Source of the DNA: a virus
Reading direction: 5' to 3' (one strand)
DNA length: 64,000 nt
Virus record (IMG/VR): IMGVR_UViG_3300001533_003623
Coordinates: 1-64,000 of that record
Made by a program: the position numbers and the translations under genes. Positions 23,140 to 32,167 of this stretch are shown piece after piece. The notes beneath the pieces were generated by a model. It had not been told where the DNA came from. It made no database searches and saw only the letters and a list, made by a program, of their open reading frames with translations. How positions within the stretch are numbered: the stretch's first letter is position 1; the number at the start of each line of letters is the position of its first letter.

Positions 23140-24176
23140 GCATTAGTAAAGACATGATTAAGCAATACGGCGCTGATGCATTTATCAGTGGCGATAATTT
23201 AGAAAAACATACCAACGACTTAGTTCATGTGAGTCCAGCCATCGACCTTATACTAGGTGGTGGTATTCCTGGTGGTTCTATTGTTAGTTTATTGGGCGAC
23301 CCAAAGTGTGGTAAGACACTCCTATCTTTACACATTGCTGGTAAGGGACAACAATTAGGTAGAGAGGTATACTACCTCAATATTGAGGGAAGACTAAAGC
23401 CCCGTGACATTAATGGCATAAAATGCCTAGACTCTTCAAAGATGCAAATTATTCGGTCTTATCGTAATGATAATGGAGAAAGCAAAATTCTCAAAGCAGA
23501 TGAATTCCTATCTATTGCCGAACAAATTGCGCACAGTCGCCCTGGCTCAATCATTATTGTTGATTCTATATCACAATTAGTAACTAGTGGAGAAATGACA
23601 AATGAACTATCCGTTAGAGACCGTGCCCCAGGAGCAACTCTCATGGCAAAGTTTTGTCGTCGTCTATCAAACGTAGTGCCAGTTAATGACATTATTCTAA
23701 TAGGAATTCTGCACTTTATATCCAATACTAGCGGATATGGTAAGTCTAAGGTAGCAAGTGGCGGTAATAAAATCAAGTATGCTGTAGATATTGGATTGGA
23801 ATGTCGCAAATTTAATCTAGTCCGTGAGAATGGTGCTGAAGATGGTCGTGTTATCGGACAAGAAGTAGAGTGGATAACAACATCTACTGCATTTGCACCA
23901 CCAGGACAAATAGGTAAATCTATGATAACGTTTGGTGTTGGCATTGATGAACTATATGAGATGGTAGGTTTATCTGTAGAGCTTGGTCTAATACAACAAT
24001 CGGCGTCATGGTATAAAATGAACTATATGGAAGACCATGTAGATGCGTCTGATTGGGATATTAAAAAATATCAAGCACAAGGCAAACCCAAACTTATACA
24101 ACGTCTACATGACAATGAACAAGAACGCAACTTATTGATGCAAGACTTTAACAACCTTATAGGGAGCGTGGCGTGA
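23136..24176 (+). CDS. recA: RecA/UvsX-like recombinase, 346 aa
   Basis: ATP-dependent strand-exchange protein. Walker A GDPKCGKT near residue 54-61 after GGGIPGGSIVSLL, Walker B in SIIIVDSIS, and the L2-like FISNTSGYGKSKVASGGN segment followed by the second ATPase half. The C-terminal acidic tail is short. First base pairs overlap the upstream gene, and the following nuclease gene overlaps its stop (GTGA), so they form one translation unit for recombination-dependent replication and repair. Confidence 0.88.
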   Translation: MSISKDMIKQYGADAFISGDNLEKHTNDLVHVSPAIDLILGGGIPGGSIVSLLGDPKCGKTLLSLHIAGKGQQLGREVYYLNIEGRLKPRDINGIKCLDSSKMQIIRSYRNDNGESKILKADEFLSIAEQIAHSRPGSIIIVDSISQLVTSGEMTNELSVRDRAPGATLMAKFCRRLSNVVPVNDIILIGILHFISNTSGYGKSKVASGGNKIKYAVDIGLECRKFNLVRENGAEDGRVIGQEVEWITTSTAFAPPGQIGKSMITFGVGIDELYEMVGLSVELGLIQQSASWYKMNYMEDHVDASDWDIKKYQAQGKPKLIQRLHDNEQERNLLMQDFNNLIGSVA

Positions 24177-24580
24177 GTGTAGTAGATTTTGATGGTAGGA
24201 CGCACTCGTGGCCACCCAACGGGCATGAAGTAAGCCTAGACGATATTCGCCCCAGGTCTAGTCTACACATAAGATGTCGCGAATTGTTACGAAAAATGTA
24301 TCCTACGCAGACAGTCTTAGAAGAAGTTCCTATTCCAGGTGAGCGTCTATTTTGTGACTTTTATTTGCCAATGCGTAAAGTAGTCATAGAATGCCAAGGT
24401 CAGCAACACGATGTATTCACCCCTCACTTTCATAAGACCAAATCCGAATTTCGATTAGCGCGAAACAGAGACAGACGTAAGATAGATTGGTGTCACATGA
24501 ATAATATACGTGTAGCAATATTACCACACACGGAGAACGATGATGAGTGGAGAGAACGCATCGAAAACGCAAACGATTGA
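24173..24580 (+). CDS. DUF559/Vsr-like PD-(D/E)XK endonuclease, 135 aa
   Basis: GTG start overlapping the recA stop. LFCDFYLPMRKVVIECQG (about residues 59-76) supplies D...E-x-Q/K of a Vsr/DUF559-type nuclease fold, followed by the conserved RNRDRRKIDWCHMNNIRVA helix-strand. Probably a single-strand or mismatch/recombination nuclease working with RecA; could also be a freestanding mobile nuclease. Confidence 0.65.
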   Translation: MSVVDFDGRTHSWPPNGHEVSLDDIRPRSSLHIRCRELLRKMYPTQTVLEEVPIPGERLFCDFYLPMRKVVIECQGQQHDVFTPHFHKTKSEFRLARNRDRRKIDWCHMNNIRVAILPHTENDDEWRERIENAND

Positions 24581-25043
24581 TGAAAAGCACAGCAAATTAC
24601 AACAACTGATTAAAGACTACCCAACAGTCATAGGTATTGGTAAACTACAACCACCTAATGAAGTTAACCGTTTTCTTACTATAAGTATATCTGAAATCAG
24701 ACGAATGGATGCAGAAGAGTGTGGGGAAGCCGCTGTTATACTCAATCAAGCGGCTACATACGTGCAACTTGAAGCCAACTCTATACAGGCAGACATACGT
24801 TGGTGTGAAGAATATATAGCATTTATTATAGCGGAAACCATATCTGGGTGCGGCACACAATACACACCATTTGAATATCGGCAAAAAATTGCTATCAAAC
24901 AAAATGATGTAGCCAAACAATTGCAAGCTATCATTATGAATGCCAATGTAAGACTACAGCTATTGTCGTATGTGCCTAACCAACTTAGGGCAACAGCGAC
25001 GGCGTTTTCCGATTTACAACAAACAAAAAGGTCACAAAGATGA
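24540..25043 (+). CDS. Hypothetical helical protein in recombination operon, 167 aa
   Basis: GGAG site 5 bases before the ATGATG. All-helical (AECGEAAVILNQAATYVQLE), slightly acidic, ending in a basic tail. Its position after recA and a nuclease would suit a recombination mediator, but there is no motif to prove it. Overlaps both neighbours. Confidence 0.5.
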   Translation: MMSGENASKTQTIDEKHSKLQQLIKDYPTVIGIGKLQPPNEVNRFLTISISEIRRMDAEECGEAAVILNQAATYVQLEANSIQADIRWCEEYIAFIIAETISGCGTQYTPFEYRQKIAIKQNDVAKQLQAIIMNANVRLQLLSYVPNQLRATATAFSDLQQTKRSQR

Positions 25044-25639
25044 AGACAGTAAAAGATGTATTCTATGATGCAATTAAACATGGAAACTGGGATAATGTCT
25101 GTAGGGTATACGAAAAGATTACTGGAGAAGAGGCACCCCCCTTCCCTGCTCAGAATAACATCCTTGATACAGCAATGGTCGAATCTCAACCAACTAACAT
25201 CATGGATGAATCCATGGTAGAAGATGAACACGATATTGTAACTAGCACAACAGAAGACCCGCAGCAAAATGGCGATGTAGACTTCACTATGCCACAAAAG
25301 CCACGCACGCATACTGATGGCCAAACAAGACAATGTCGCCGTGAACCTATTGGAAAACCTAAAAACACTTGGGTAGACGACGGTACCGAACACGCAGATG
25401 AAAGCGTAAAGATTAGACCTGAGCTTGGTGTTCCGCACGTACGAAAGCGTGATGATAGCAGAGACCCAAATATTGGTATAGATACAGGTAAAAAAACACT
25501 AGTAATGTGCGCTTTGTGTGGTAGGGAAGAAGTAGTTTCATCAAGATTAGCTATTGGTTATAATCCAGACCCAGAAGAAAATACGTATCGTTGCAACAAT
25601 TGTCTATCCCCAACATCACGGACAATGAGGAATCGATAA
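25040..25639 (+). CDS. Hypothetical protein with C-terminal zinc finger, 199 aa
   Basis: Short N-terminal helical domain, a long acidic/polar linker, then CALCGREEV...CNNC near the C-terminus, a four-cysteine zinc finger. ATGA overlap with the previous gene. Ends 2 bases before dnaB. May be a helicase or primase accessory; function unknown. Confidence 0.5.
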   Translation: MKTVKDVFYDAIKHGNWDNVCRVYEKITGEEAPPFPAQNNILDTAMVESQPTNIMDESMVEDEHDIVTSTTEDPQQNGDVDFTMPQKPRTHTDGQTRQCRREPIGKPKNTWVDDGTEHADESVKIRPELGVPHVRKRDDSRDPNIGIDTGKKTLVMCALCGREEVVSSRLAIGYNPDPEENTYRCNNCLSPTSRTMRNR

Positions 25640-25641
25640 TA

Positions 25642-28203
25642 ATGATAGAAGAACCTATTCATCCGTTTTTATTAAAAGATGAAAAGATGTCTGATAAAGC
25701 TGCTGAACGAGCAGTTTTGGTGGGGTTATTGCAATATGGTGAAGACGCATACTTAGACATTGCAGATTTTCTTGATACAGGTAGCTTTACTGACCCGGTT
25801 AATCAAGCAGTGTATAAATGCATACGTCATCTATATGAAGAGCAAAACATCAAGCAATTCGACCAATCATCTTTGTTGGCGTGTGCTAATATGCTTGGGT
25901 ATGGTGTGTTCTTCGAAAAGCCATCCGATATACAGCATTTGCGAAGCTTATTAAATGGTAGAGTATTGCTGGAAAATGTACGCACGTGGGCAGCGCAAAT
26001 ACGTAAGTTACAAGTTGGAAGACTATTGCGTGACCAATTGCAGCAAGCAGCCATAGATATTGAGGAAATAAGAGGCACGGAATCTATTGAGTCTATATTG
26101 GGTGTTGCAGAAAGCGTGGTGTTCGATTTCAGCAACTTGCTACACTCAAGCGAAACTTCTAATCCATCATCTATTGGCGATGGTGTAGATGAATACTTAG
26201 ACAATATCGAAAGCAATCCAGTAAGTATCGTTGGTATTAGTAGCGGCATGTCATATTACGACCAAGCGATTGGTGGTGGGTTTCGACGTAAGACTGTATC
26301 ATTGATTGGGGCACGCCCCAAAGCATTGCGTTATGGGTCTTTGGTTTACACAATAAATGGACCAGTACCGATTGAAAAAATTCGCGTTGGTGATATGGTA
26401 TCACATCCATTTGATGGACCAAAAGTTGTTAGTGGTGTATACGACCACCCAAATACTAAAATATATCGAGTTCACTTCAAAGATGGTGACTATGTAGATT
26501 GTTGTGGTGACCACTTATGGGAAGTTTACAAAAGATATCCATATGGTTTTCTTAATAACAAAAAATCTGAACAGAAGACAACAAAAGAATTGATAAATAA
26601 CTTAACTATTGGTAGTGGCCACGAATATAAATGGGACGTTCCACTTAGTTACCCATTGTATTTTTCTGCACAATCCATAGAACTTAATGCATATGTTCTT
26701 GGCTTGTTGATTGGAGATGGTTCATTCCGTAACGCTATAACATTTTCTACAGCAGATGTAGAACTAATAGAATGTATAAAATCATCATTACCAGGTTATA
26801 GTATCAAATTAGAAATAGACACAGGAACATGTCAAACATATAGAATCAACGGTCTTCAAGATACAATTCGCTCACTAGGTTTATACAAACATAAAGCATG
26901 TGATAAGTTCATTCCAAAACACTATATCTACAACTCCGAACGGGTAAGATTAGATATACTACGTGGACTAATGGATACAGATGGCGATTGTACAATCAAT
27001 CATAATAATGGTAGTTCTAGGTCTAGATTTTCTACAATATCAAAGCAATTGGCAATAGATGTAAAAACAATAGTGCAATCTTTAGGTGGGTTGTGTAGTA
27101 TTACCATACAAAATGGAAACTACGATGGTAAACCACATAAGTCATATAGATGTGAAATAAGATTGCCATCAAACATAAATCCATTCAAGTTGCAGCGCAA
27201 AGCAAAAAGACACAACTCACGACAACATGGTGAACTAAAAAGAACCATTGTTAAAATTGAAGACCTTAACATAACAGATAATGCAAGATGTATTACAATT
27301 GATTGTGAAGATGGATTATTTATAACAGATAACTTCGTGGTTACCCACAACACCGGCAAGTCGATGCTATCAGTCAATATTGGTTTGCACATATCTAAAG
27401 AATTAGGTATACCAGTGTTGTATCTTGATACAGAAATGTCCAAAGAAGACCATTGGTCTCGTATGTTGTCGAATCTATGTCAAACTAAAGTAACAATCAA
27501 TGATTTAGAAGCAGGTAAGTATGCTAGCAACAAACTATATAAACAGTCTGTTAGACAAGCCGCCGACATATTGAAGAAATTACCATTAGATTATCTCAAT
27601 GTTTCTGGTAAACCATTTGAGGAAATTATCTCTATTATGAGACGATGGGTAACGAAAAACGTTGGTTTTGATGAAACTGGCAAACGCAAAGACTGTGTCA
27701 TTATATTTGATTACATGAAGATGATGAGCGGAGAAGGTCTAAATGATAGCTTAAAAGAATACCAAGTTCTTGGCTTTATGATGACTGCGCTACATAACTT
27801 TGCGGTACGCTATGATATGCCTATCGTTAGCTTTATACAACTAAATCGTGATGGAATAGACAAAGAGTCTACAGATGTCATAGCTGGTAGTGACAGGGTT
27901 TTGTGGCTGGTAACTAACTTCACGGTCTATAAGGCCAAGACCGCCGAAGAAATTGCAGACACAGGTCCGCAGCACGGCAATCGCAAATTAGTGCCTATTA
28001 GTGCTAGGCATGGTGAAGGATTAGAGCCTGGAGACTATATTAATGTTATGTTTACGGGTCAGTTTGGTAGAATAACTGAAGGAGAGACCAAACTTAATTT
28101 ACAAAGAAAACATCATGACGATATCGTAGATGATGTAAATGACGTACCGTTTAATGGAGACGCTGATGAAAATGAGTCAAGCGGTAGTCAACCAGATAAC
28201 TAA
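25642..28203 (+). CDS. dnaB: Replicative DNA helicase DnaB with intein, 853 aa (510 aa after splicing)
   Basis: Hexameric 5'-3' helicase. The N-terminal domain starts KAAERAVLVGLLQYGEDAY. The RecA-like motor has Walker A GARPK-TGKS, interrupted after Lys by the intein (residues 228-570). After the intein come LYLDTEMSKEDHW, VIIFDYMKMM (Walker B), and RHGEGLEPG near the C-terminus. GAGGAA lies 9 bases before the chosen ATG at 25642. Active helicase requires protein splicing because the P-loop is split. The primase gene overlaps the 3' end. Confidence 0.92.
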   Translation: MIEEPIHPFLLKDEKMSDKAAERAVLVGLLQYGEDAYLDIADFLDTGSFTDPVNQAVYKCIRHLYEEQNIKQFDQSSLLACANMLGYGVFFEKPSDIQHLRSLLNGRVLLENVRTWAAQIRKLQVGRLLRDQLQQAAIDIEEIRGTESIESILGVAESVVFDFSNLLHSSETSNPSSIGDGVDEYLDNIESNPVSIVGISSGMSYYDQAIGGGFRRKTVSLIGARPKALRYGSLVYTINGPVPIEKIRVGDMVSHPFDGPKVVSGVYDHPNTKIYRVHFKDGDYVDCCGDHLWEVYKRYPYGFLNNKKSEQKTTKELINNLTIGSGHEYKWDVPLSYPLYFSAQSIELNAYVLGLLIGDGSFRNAITFSTADVELIECIKSSLPGYSIKLEIDTGTCQTYRINGLQDTIRSLGLYKHKACDKFIPKHYIYNSERVRLDILRGLMDTDGDCTINHNNGSSRSRFSTISKQLAIDVKTIVQSLGGLCSITIQNGNYDGKPHKSYRCEIRLPSNINPFKLQRKAKRHNSRQHGELKRTIVKIEDLNITDNARCITIDCEDGLFITDNFVVTHNTGKSMLSVNIGLHISKELGIPVLYLDTEMSKEDHWSRMLSNLCQTKVTINDLEAGKYASNKLYKQSVRQAADILKKLPLDYLNVSGKPFEEIISIMRRWVTKNVGFDETGKRKDCVIIFDYMKMMSGEGLNDSLKEYQVLGFMMTALHNFAVRYDMPIVSFIQLNRDGIDKESTDVIAGSDRVLWLVTNFTVYKAKTAEEIADTGPQHGNRKLVPISARHGEGLEPGDYINVMFTGQFGRITEGETKLNLQRKHHDDIVDDVNDVPFNGDADENESSGSQPDN
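26323..27351 (+). mobile_element. Class 3 intein with LAGLIDADG endonuclease in DnaB P-loop, 343 aa
   Basis: The intein starts with Ala (ALRYGSLVYT) instead of Cys/Ser and ends VVTHN before Thr+1. All three residues of the class 3 WCT set are visible: Trp in GDHLWEVY (block B), Cys in ITIDCEDG (block F) and Thr in VVTHN (block G). Two LAGLIDADG-type helices, YVLGLLIGDGSF and LRGLMDTDGDC, indicate a homing endonuclease that may still be active. Insertion lies exactly inside the Walker A motif, between K and TGKS. Confidence 0.9.
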
Positions 28204-29161
28204 TGAATGCTGCGACAATATTGGGGATATGCTAGATACATTAGATGTTAAGTATACTCAAAGTCATCGACGCATATTTGGTCCATGTCCAATTCATGGT
28301 GGAGACAATCCAGTAGCCTGGAATCTGTATCCAGAAGGTGAGTCGGTACGTGGAATTTGGTATTGCTACACGCAAAACTGTCAAGAAAAATGGCGTAAAA
28401 CACTTGTAGGGTTTGTTCATGCTTTATTGACCGTGAGAGGTAGCGAACCTAAGTCATGGCAAGATGCCGTATTATGGATGTCTGAATTTCTTGGATACAA
28501 GGATATTGCAGATGTAAAAACGCCCGACGCAGGAACATTAGAACGTCAAGGGTTCAATAATGTGATGCGTAGATTAAGTATTAAGCCTAACACTAACGTA
28601 GTACGCACATGGACACCAAAATCATATCGCAAAGCGATGCAAATTCCGTCTCAATATTACATTGACCGAGGGTATAGCGCCGAAATATTGCAAAAGTATG
28701 ATGTCGGGTATGCGCCGCGAACCAACAGGTCAGTAGTGCCGATATATGATGACTCGCATACAACAATTGTTGGTATGACAGGTAGAACGCATTGGCCACA
28801 ATGTCCTCTGTGTAAATACTATCATGCTGCCGATAAAGAATGTCCTACGACAACGGGTGACAAGATTAACTCGTGTAAATGGAAAAACTCGCCTGGGTTT
28901 GAAGCATCTAGTTATTTATATAATTTTTGGTTTGCCAAACCACATATTGAAAGTACCGGCACCATTATATTGGTTGAAGGACCGGGCGATGTTTGGAGGC
29001 TAGAAGAAGCAGGAATTAAAAACAGCGTGGCAATTTTTGGTACAGTACTGAATGAAGAGCAATTAGTTCTATTAGAGTCATCATGGGCAATGAACGCTGT
29101 TGTTTTGACAGACAACGATAAGGGCGGGCAATTAGCCGCAATAGACATAAAAAAAAACTAG
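28166..29161 (+). CDS. DNA primase (DnaG/TOPRIM type), frame 0 part, 331 aa
   Basis: Makes RNA primers for replication. N-terminal zinc-binding domain with CPIHGGDNP and a later CYTQNC. The TOPRIM core starts at TIILVEGPGDVWRLEEAG (catalytic Glu) and continues with VLTDNDKGGQ (the acidic D-x-D site). ATG at 28166 has GGAGA 5 bases upstream inside dnaB. Frame 0 ends at 29161 right after the TOPRIM D-x-D, too early for the fold. The missing end is present in the -1 frame up to 29304, giving about 379 aa. Confidence 0.85.
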   Translation: MKMSQAVVNQITNECCDNIGDMLDTLDVKYTQSHRRIFGPCPIHGGDNPVAWNLYPEGESVRGIWYCYTQNCQEKWRKTLVGFVHALLTVRGSEPKSWQDAVLWMSEFLGYKDIADVKTPDAGTLERQGFNNVMRRLSIKPNTNVVRTWTPKSYRKAMQIPSQYYIDRGYSAEILQKYDVGYAPRTNRSVVPIYDDSHTTIVGMTGRTHWPQCPLCKYYHAADKECPTTTGDKINSCKWKNSPGFEASSYLYNFWFAKPHIESTGTIILVEGPGDVWRLEEAGIKNSVAIFGTVLNEEQLVLLESSWAMNAVVLTDNDKGGQLAAIDIKKN

Positions 29162-29304
29162 ATAGAACACACAGATTATACTTCCCAAAGTTTCATACCA
29201 AAGATATCGGTGGATTACAAACCGACCAAATCACCGACGATATACAACCAATACTACAACAAATCAATACCGTACATAAACAACAATTAGGAGCAAAGAA
29301 ATGA
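29149..29304 (+). other. Slippery site and -1 frame extension of primase
   Basis: Nine A's (29149-29157), then C and an in-frame TAG. In the primase frame this reads AAA-AAA-AAC-TAG, so A-AAA-AAC is a perfect -1 slippery heptamer. After a -1 shift the frame continues LDRTHRLYFPKFHTKDIGGL, a typical end of primase TOPRIM domains, and stops with TGA at 29302-29304, overlapping the next gene's ATG as ATGA. Programmed frameshifting or a one-base homopolymer error could both explain it. Confidence 0.75.
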
Positions 29305-30101
29305 CGTATATACTAGGGTTGTCAGGTAAAAAACAAAGTGGCAAAACCATGACAGCAAATTGGATTATAGGACAACAGATGTGTGCTATGAATATGGTGT
29401 CGTGGATAAAAATCAATAGTAAGGGCAATCTTGTGGTTCCTGCTGTTGTCAACGATGAACTTATAGAGGGTGTATTTGACCCGCTAAGTCAAAACCCAGA
29501 TGTACAAAACATGTTGTCTCAATATGTCTGGCCGGTTGTAAAGCTATATTCATTTGCTGAGATTCTGAAAATGTCAGTAGCGGCGATTTTTGGACTATCG
29601 TACGAGCAAGTAAACGGTAGTAATGAAGATAAAAACCGACCGACAAAATTCACGTGGGAAATGTTTAAGCCATTCTTAACCGCAAATATTAAACGAGACA
29701 TATCACAACAAAATGCGTGGTCAGAACATTTGTCTGGTCGTAATTTACTACAGATAGTCGGCACTGAAATATTTAGACGTATACACGGAGACATATGGGT
29801 TGACGCCTGTATGAATGAAATAGCTAATGATAAACCTGGGCTTGCTATAATAACAGATTGTAGATTTCCGAATGAAGTAGATGGTGTGCATAATGCTGGC
29901 GGTAAAGTCATAAGATTTACGCGCTCACCATTCACGGAACAAGACCAACACGAAAGCGAAACAGCGCTTGATGATTATAGTGCTTCACAGTTTGACTTCG
30001 TGCTGGACAATGCTAATATGAGTATTGAAGAACACAATAAAGCGATTAACGAAAAGTTGACAGAATGGGGATACAATACTTGGAAATGGCGTATAGCATG
30101 A
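29301..30101 (+). CDS. Deoxynucleoside monophosphate kinase, 266 aa
   Basis: Phosphorylates dNMPs to dNDPs, as T4 gp1 does. P-loop GLSGKKQSGKT at residues 6-16. LIIVGTE-like (NLLQIVGTEIFRRI), then WVDACM and IITDCRFPNEVDGV, are diagnostic of phage dNMP kinases, as is VIRFTR near residue 210. Full length for the family. ATGA overlap with the -1 frame of primase. Confidence 0.88.
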   Translation: MTYILGLSGKKQSGKTMTANWIIGQQMCAMNMVSWIKINSKGNLVVPAVVNDELIEGVFDPLSQNPDVQNMLSQYVWPVVKLYSFAEILKMSVAAIFGLSYEQVNGSNEDKNRPTKFTWEMFKPFLTANIKRDISQQNAWSEHLSGRNLLQIVGTEIFRRIHGDIWVDACMNEIANDKPGLAIITDCRFPNEVDGVHNAGGKVIRFTRSPFTEQDQHESETALDDYSASQFDFVLDNANMSIEEHNKAINEKLTEWGYNTWKWRIA

Positions 30102-30129
30102 AATTCAAAATTTCAAACAGGAATATATA

Positions 30130-31152
30130 ATGATAACAACCTACTTTCGTAGTTCCTCATATAACTGCTGGGGTCTATGTCAACAACAGTATCTGTTAAC
30201 TTACGTTTTGGGTATACCAGCGCCATCTGGGAAAAAAGCAGAAATGGGAACTACGCTCCATAAGGTAATGGAGTGCCTAGCCAACTGCAAGCTATGTATC
30301 CAAAATGGTACGGCATCGTTTGAAGATGATGCTTTGGGTACTGTACCAGTAACGCCCGACACGTTGACTGACCCGCGATTCGTAGAGAAGGTGTTTGATA
30401 AGGCATATGCCCACTACACCTCTCCTGCTAAGAGCATTCACAAATATACTGAGGCAGATAAACGCGATATACGTCAGTGGTGTTGGGATGCGCTACAGTT
30501 TCAAAATGGCGCGTTTGACCCTCGTAAACTAACGATTGTAGCCACAGAACCGTTTTTCGACTTTCCAATAGATGAACCGTGGGCAAAATACAGCTATGTT
30601 TTACCTGACGGCAAAGAACTAACTGGACAATTGCGCGTTAAAGGTACGGTAGACCTTATTACAAAAGTAAGCGATACGCATTATGAAGTAATAGATTGGA
30701 AATCTGGAGAGTGTAAAGATTGGGGCACGGGAGCCGCCAAAGACTATGTTGACTTCTGTAAAGACCCTCAACTTAGAATCTACCACTGGGCTCTTAGTCA
30801 AATGTATAAAGAAGCGAAAACATTTGCTATGACTATCAACTATGTGCGTACTGCTGGGCCGTTCACAGTAGCATATTCTGACGATGATATCAAAGCTACA
30901 ATGGCAATGTTACGCAAAAGGTTTGAGCATATTAAGTCAACGATTATACCAAAGCTTAAGTCACCAACCAATCAACATTGGTTTTGTAAGAGAGTGTGTT
31001 GGTATGGTAAAACCATACACCCAAAAGATGGCACCAAAACTATATGTCAATACATTGCTGATAAAACTAGGCGATGTGGTTTGAACACGGTGATACTAGA
31101 AGAAACAGACCCAGGTCATACTGTTGGGTATTACCATAATCCAGGTAGTTAA
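30130..31152 (+). CDS. RecB/Cas4-like PD-(D/E)XK exonuclease, 340 aa
   Basis: N-terminal SSSYNCWGLCQQQYLL and late cysteines (FCKRVCWYG ... TICQYIADKTRRCG) resemble the Cys set of iron-sulphur Cas4/AddB-type nucleases. The catalytic core is GTVDLITKV...YEVIDWKSGE (D...E/D-x-K), followed by PQLRIYHWAL with the conserved Q/Y helix. Likely 5'-3' or single-strand DNA exonuclease in replication/recombination. AGGAA site before ATG. Confidence 0.75.
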   Translation: MITTYFRSSSYNCWGLCQQQYLLTYVLGIPAPSGKKAEMGTTLHKVMECLANCKLCIQNGTASFEDDALGTVPVTPDTLTDPRFVEKVFDKAYAHYTSPAKSIHKYTEADKRDIRQWCWDALQFQNGAFDPRKLTIVATEPFFDFPIDEPWAKYSYVLPDGKELTGQLRVKGTVDLITKVSDTHYEVIDWKSGECKDWGTGAAKDYVDFCKDPQLRIYHWALSQMYKEAKTFAMTINYVRTAGPFTVAYSDDDIKATMAMLRKRFEHIKSTIIPKLKSPTNQHWFCKRVCWYGKTIHPKDGTKTICQYIADKTRRCGLNTVILEETDPGHTVGYYHNPGS

Positions 31153-31168
31153 ACAACGGAGAATACTG

Positions 31169-31585
31169 ATGCCAAAAGGTAAGAAGATTTGCCCACAATG
31201 CCAAGCTGAATTAGGTGTGCGTACTAAGGTCTGCGAATGCGGCCACGAGTTCGTGATTAAAAGTAGTAAGCAGGGAAGGGCTCATGGACCTCCCATTAAA
31301 ACAAAGACTCACCCGTTAGCACAAACGTATGTTCCCACGCCGGGTTTGTGGGTGTTCGACCGTCCTCAGGATATGCCGAAGGTGCAGGCTCCCGGTCAAC
31401 TACCAGATGGTCTTATGACTAATCAGGAAATACATGAATATGTTACTTACAATGGTTTGGGTGATTGTATATTTGAATACATAATACCCGCTAAGATAGC
31501 AGACCCTAAACTGAGAAAAAAGTGGGAAAAAGCAAAGAAATATATAGAAGAAGCATGGGGTTATCTAATCAATGAAGACGATTAA
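31169..31585 (+). CDS. Zinc-ribbon protein, 138 aa
   Basis: CPQCQAELGVRTKVCECG forms an N-terminal zinc ribbon of the type found in many phage proteins, followed by a basic linker and an alpha-helical C-terminus. CGGAGA lies 6 bases before the ATG. The GCAGGGAAG motif lies in its linker. Function unknown. Confidence 0.6.
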   Translation: MPKGKKICPQCQAELGVRTKVCECGHEFVIKSSKQGRAHGPPIKTKTHPLAQTYVPTPGLWVFDRPQDMPKVQAPGQLPDGLMTNQEIHEYVTYNGLGDCIFEYIIPAKIADPKLRKKWEKAKKYIEEAWGYLINEDD

Positions 31586-31802
31586 TATAAATTTAAATAG
31601 AAAGCTAATGACACATGCAATCATAGACCAATTACGTGATACAGCCAAATCGAACGATATGATAAGCGGAAGTGCTATTATTGATGTATTGAATGAGTAT
31701 GATAGATTGCGTTATTTAGTTGAGGGAATAACTACAGCATATATGCGTGGAGACGAACAAAAGATTAGACAGGTTCTAGACACATTTCAAATACTATTAT
31801 GA
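31572..31802 (+). CDS. Hypothetical helical protein, 76 aa
   Basis: Overlaps the previous stop by 14 bp and the next start by 4 bp (ATGA). Helical, charged, no known family. Part of the tightly coupled set upstream of dnaE. Confidence 0.45.
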   Translation: MKTININLNRKLMTHAIIDQLRDTAKSNDMISGSAIIDVLNEYDRLRYLVEGITTAYMRGDEQKIRQVLDTFQILL

Positions 31803-32167
31803 ATACATTCGACCAATTAGTGTGGCAACAGGTCCAGACTGTGCGACCTTCATCTATCGTACTTGACAAATTACACGCTCGCGCTATAATACAGGATAGG
31901 GTGGACGCGCTACGTTCCGATAAAATGGACGTTTTAGATACGCTCGTACAAATTGCGGCGGCTGCGCAAATATGTGCAGAGCAACTATTATTGCTAAGAC
32001 AGCAAGAAGAAGCTCCAAAACAAAGCGACTTACAGCATGAGTTGGAATCTATTGTGCAGCATATATTGGACAACATAACAGTAGCACAGCCTAAACAGCG
32101 CGGTGTATCTAGGCAGGTGTGTGAAATAGATACAGAGTTTTTGGAAAAATTGAAGGATATTGTATGA
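31799..32167 (+). CDS. Hypothetical helical protein, 122 aa
   Basis: Ala/Leu/Gln-rich helices with coiled-coil character (AAAAQICAEQLLLLRQQEEA). ATGA overlaps on both sides, the downstream one with dnaE. Contains a consensus promoter in its coding sequence (31863-31890). No family recognised. Confidence 0.5.
   Translation: MNTFDQLVWQQVQTVRPSSIVLDKLHARAIIQDRVDALRSDKMDVLDTLVQIAAAAQICAEQLLLLRQQEEAPKQSDLQHELESIVQHILDNITVAQPKQRGVSRQVCEIDTEFLEKLKDIV
31863..31890 (+). promoter_or_regulatory. Consensus promoter inside gene, upstream of dnaE
   Basis: Perfect TTGACA (31863-31868), 16-base spacer, perfect TATAAT (31885-31890). Lies about 270 bases before the dnaE N-terminal gene and could drive the polymerase operon separately. 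Confidence 0.65.
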
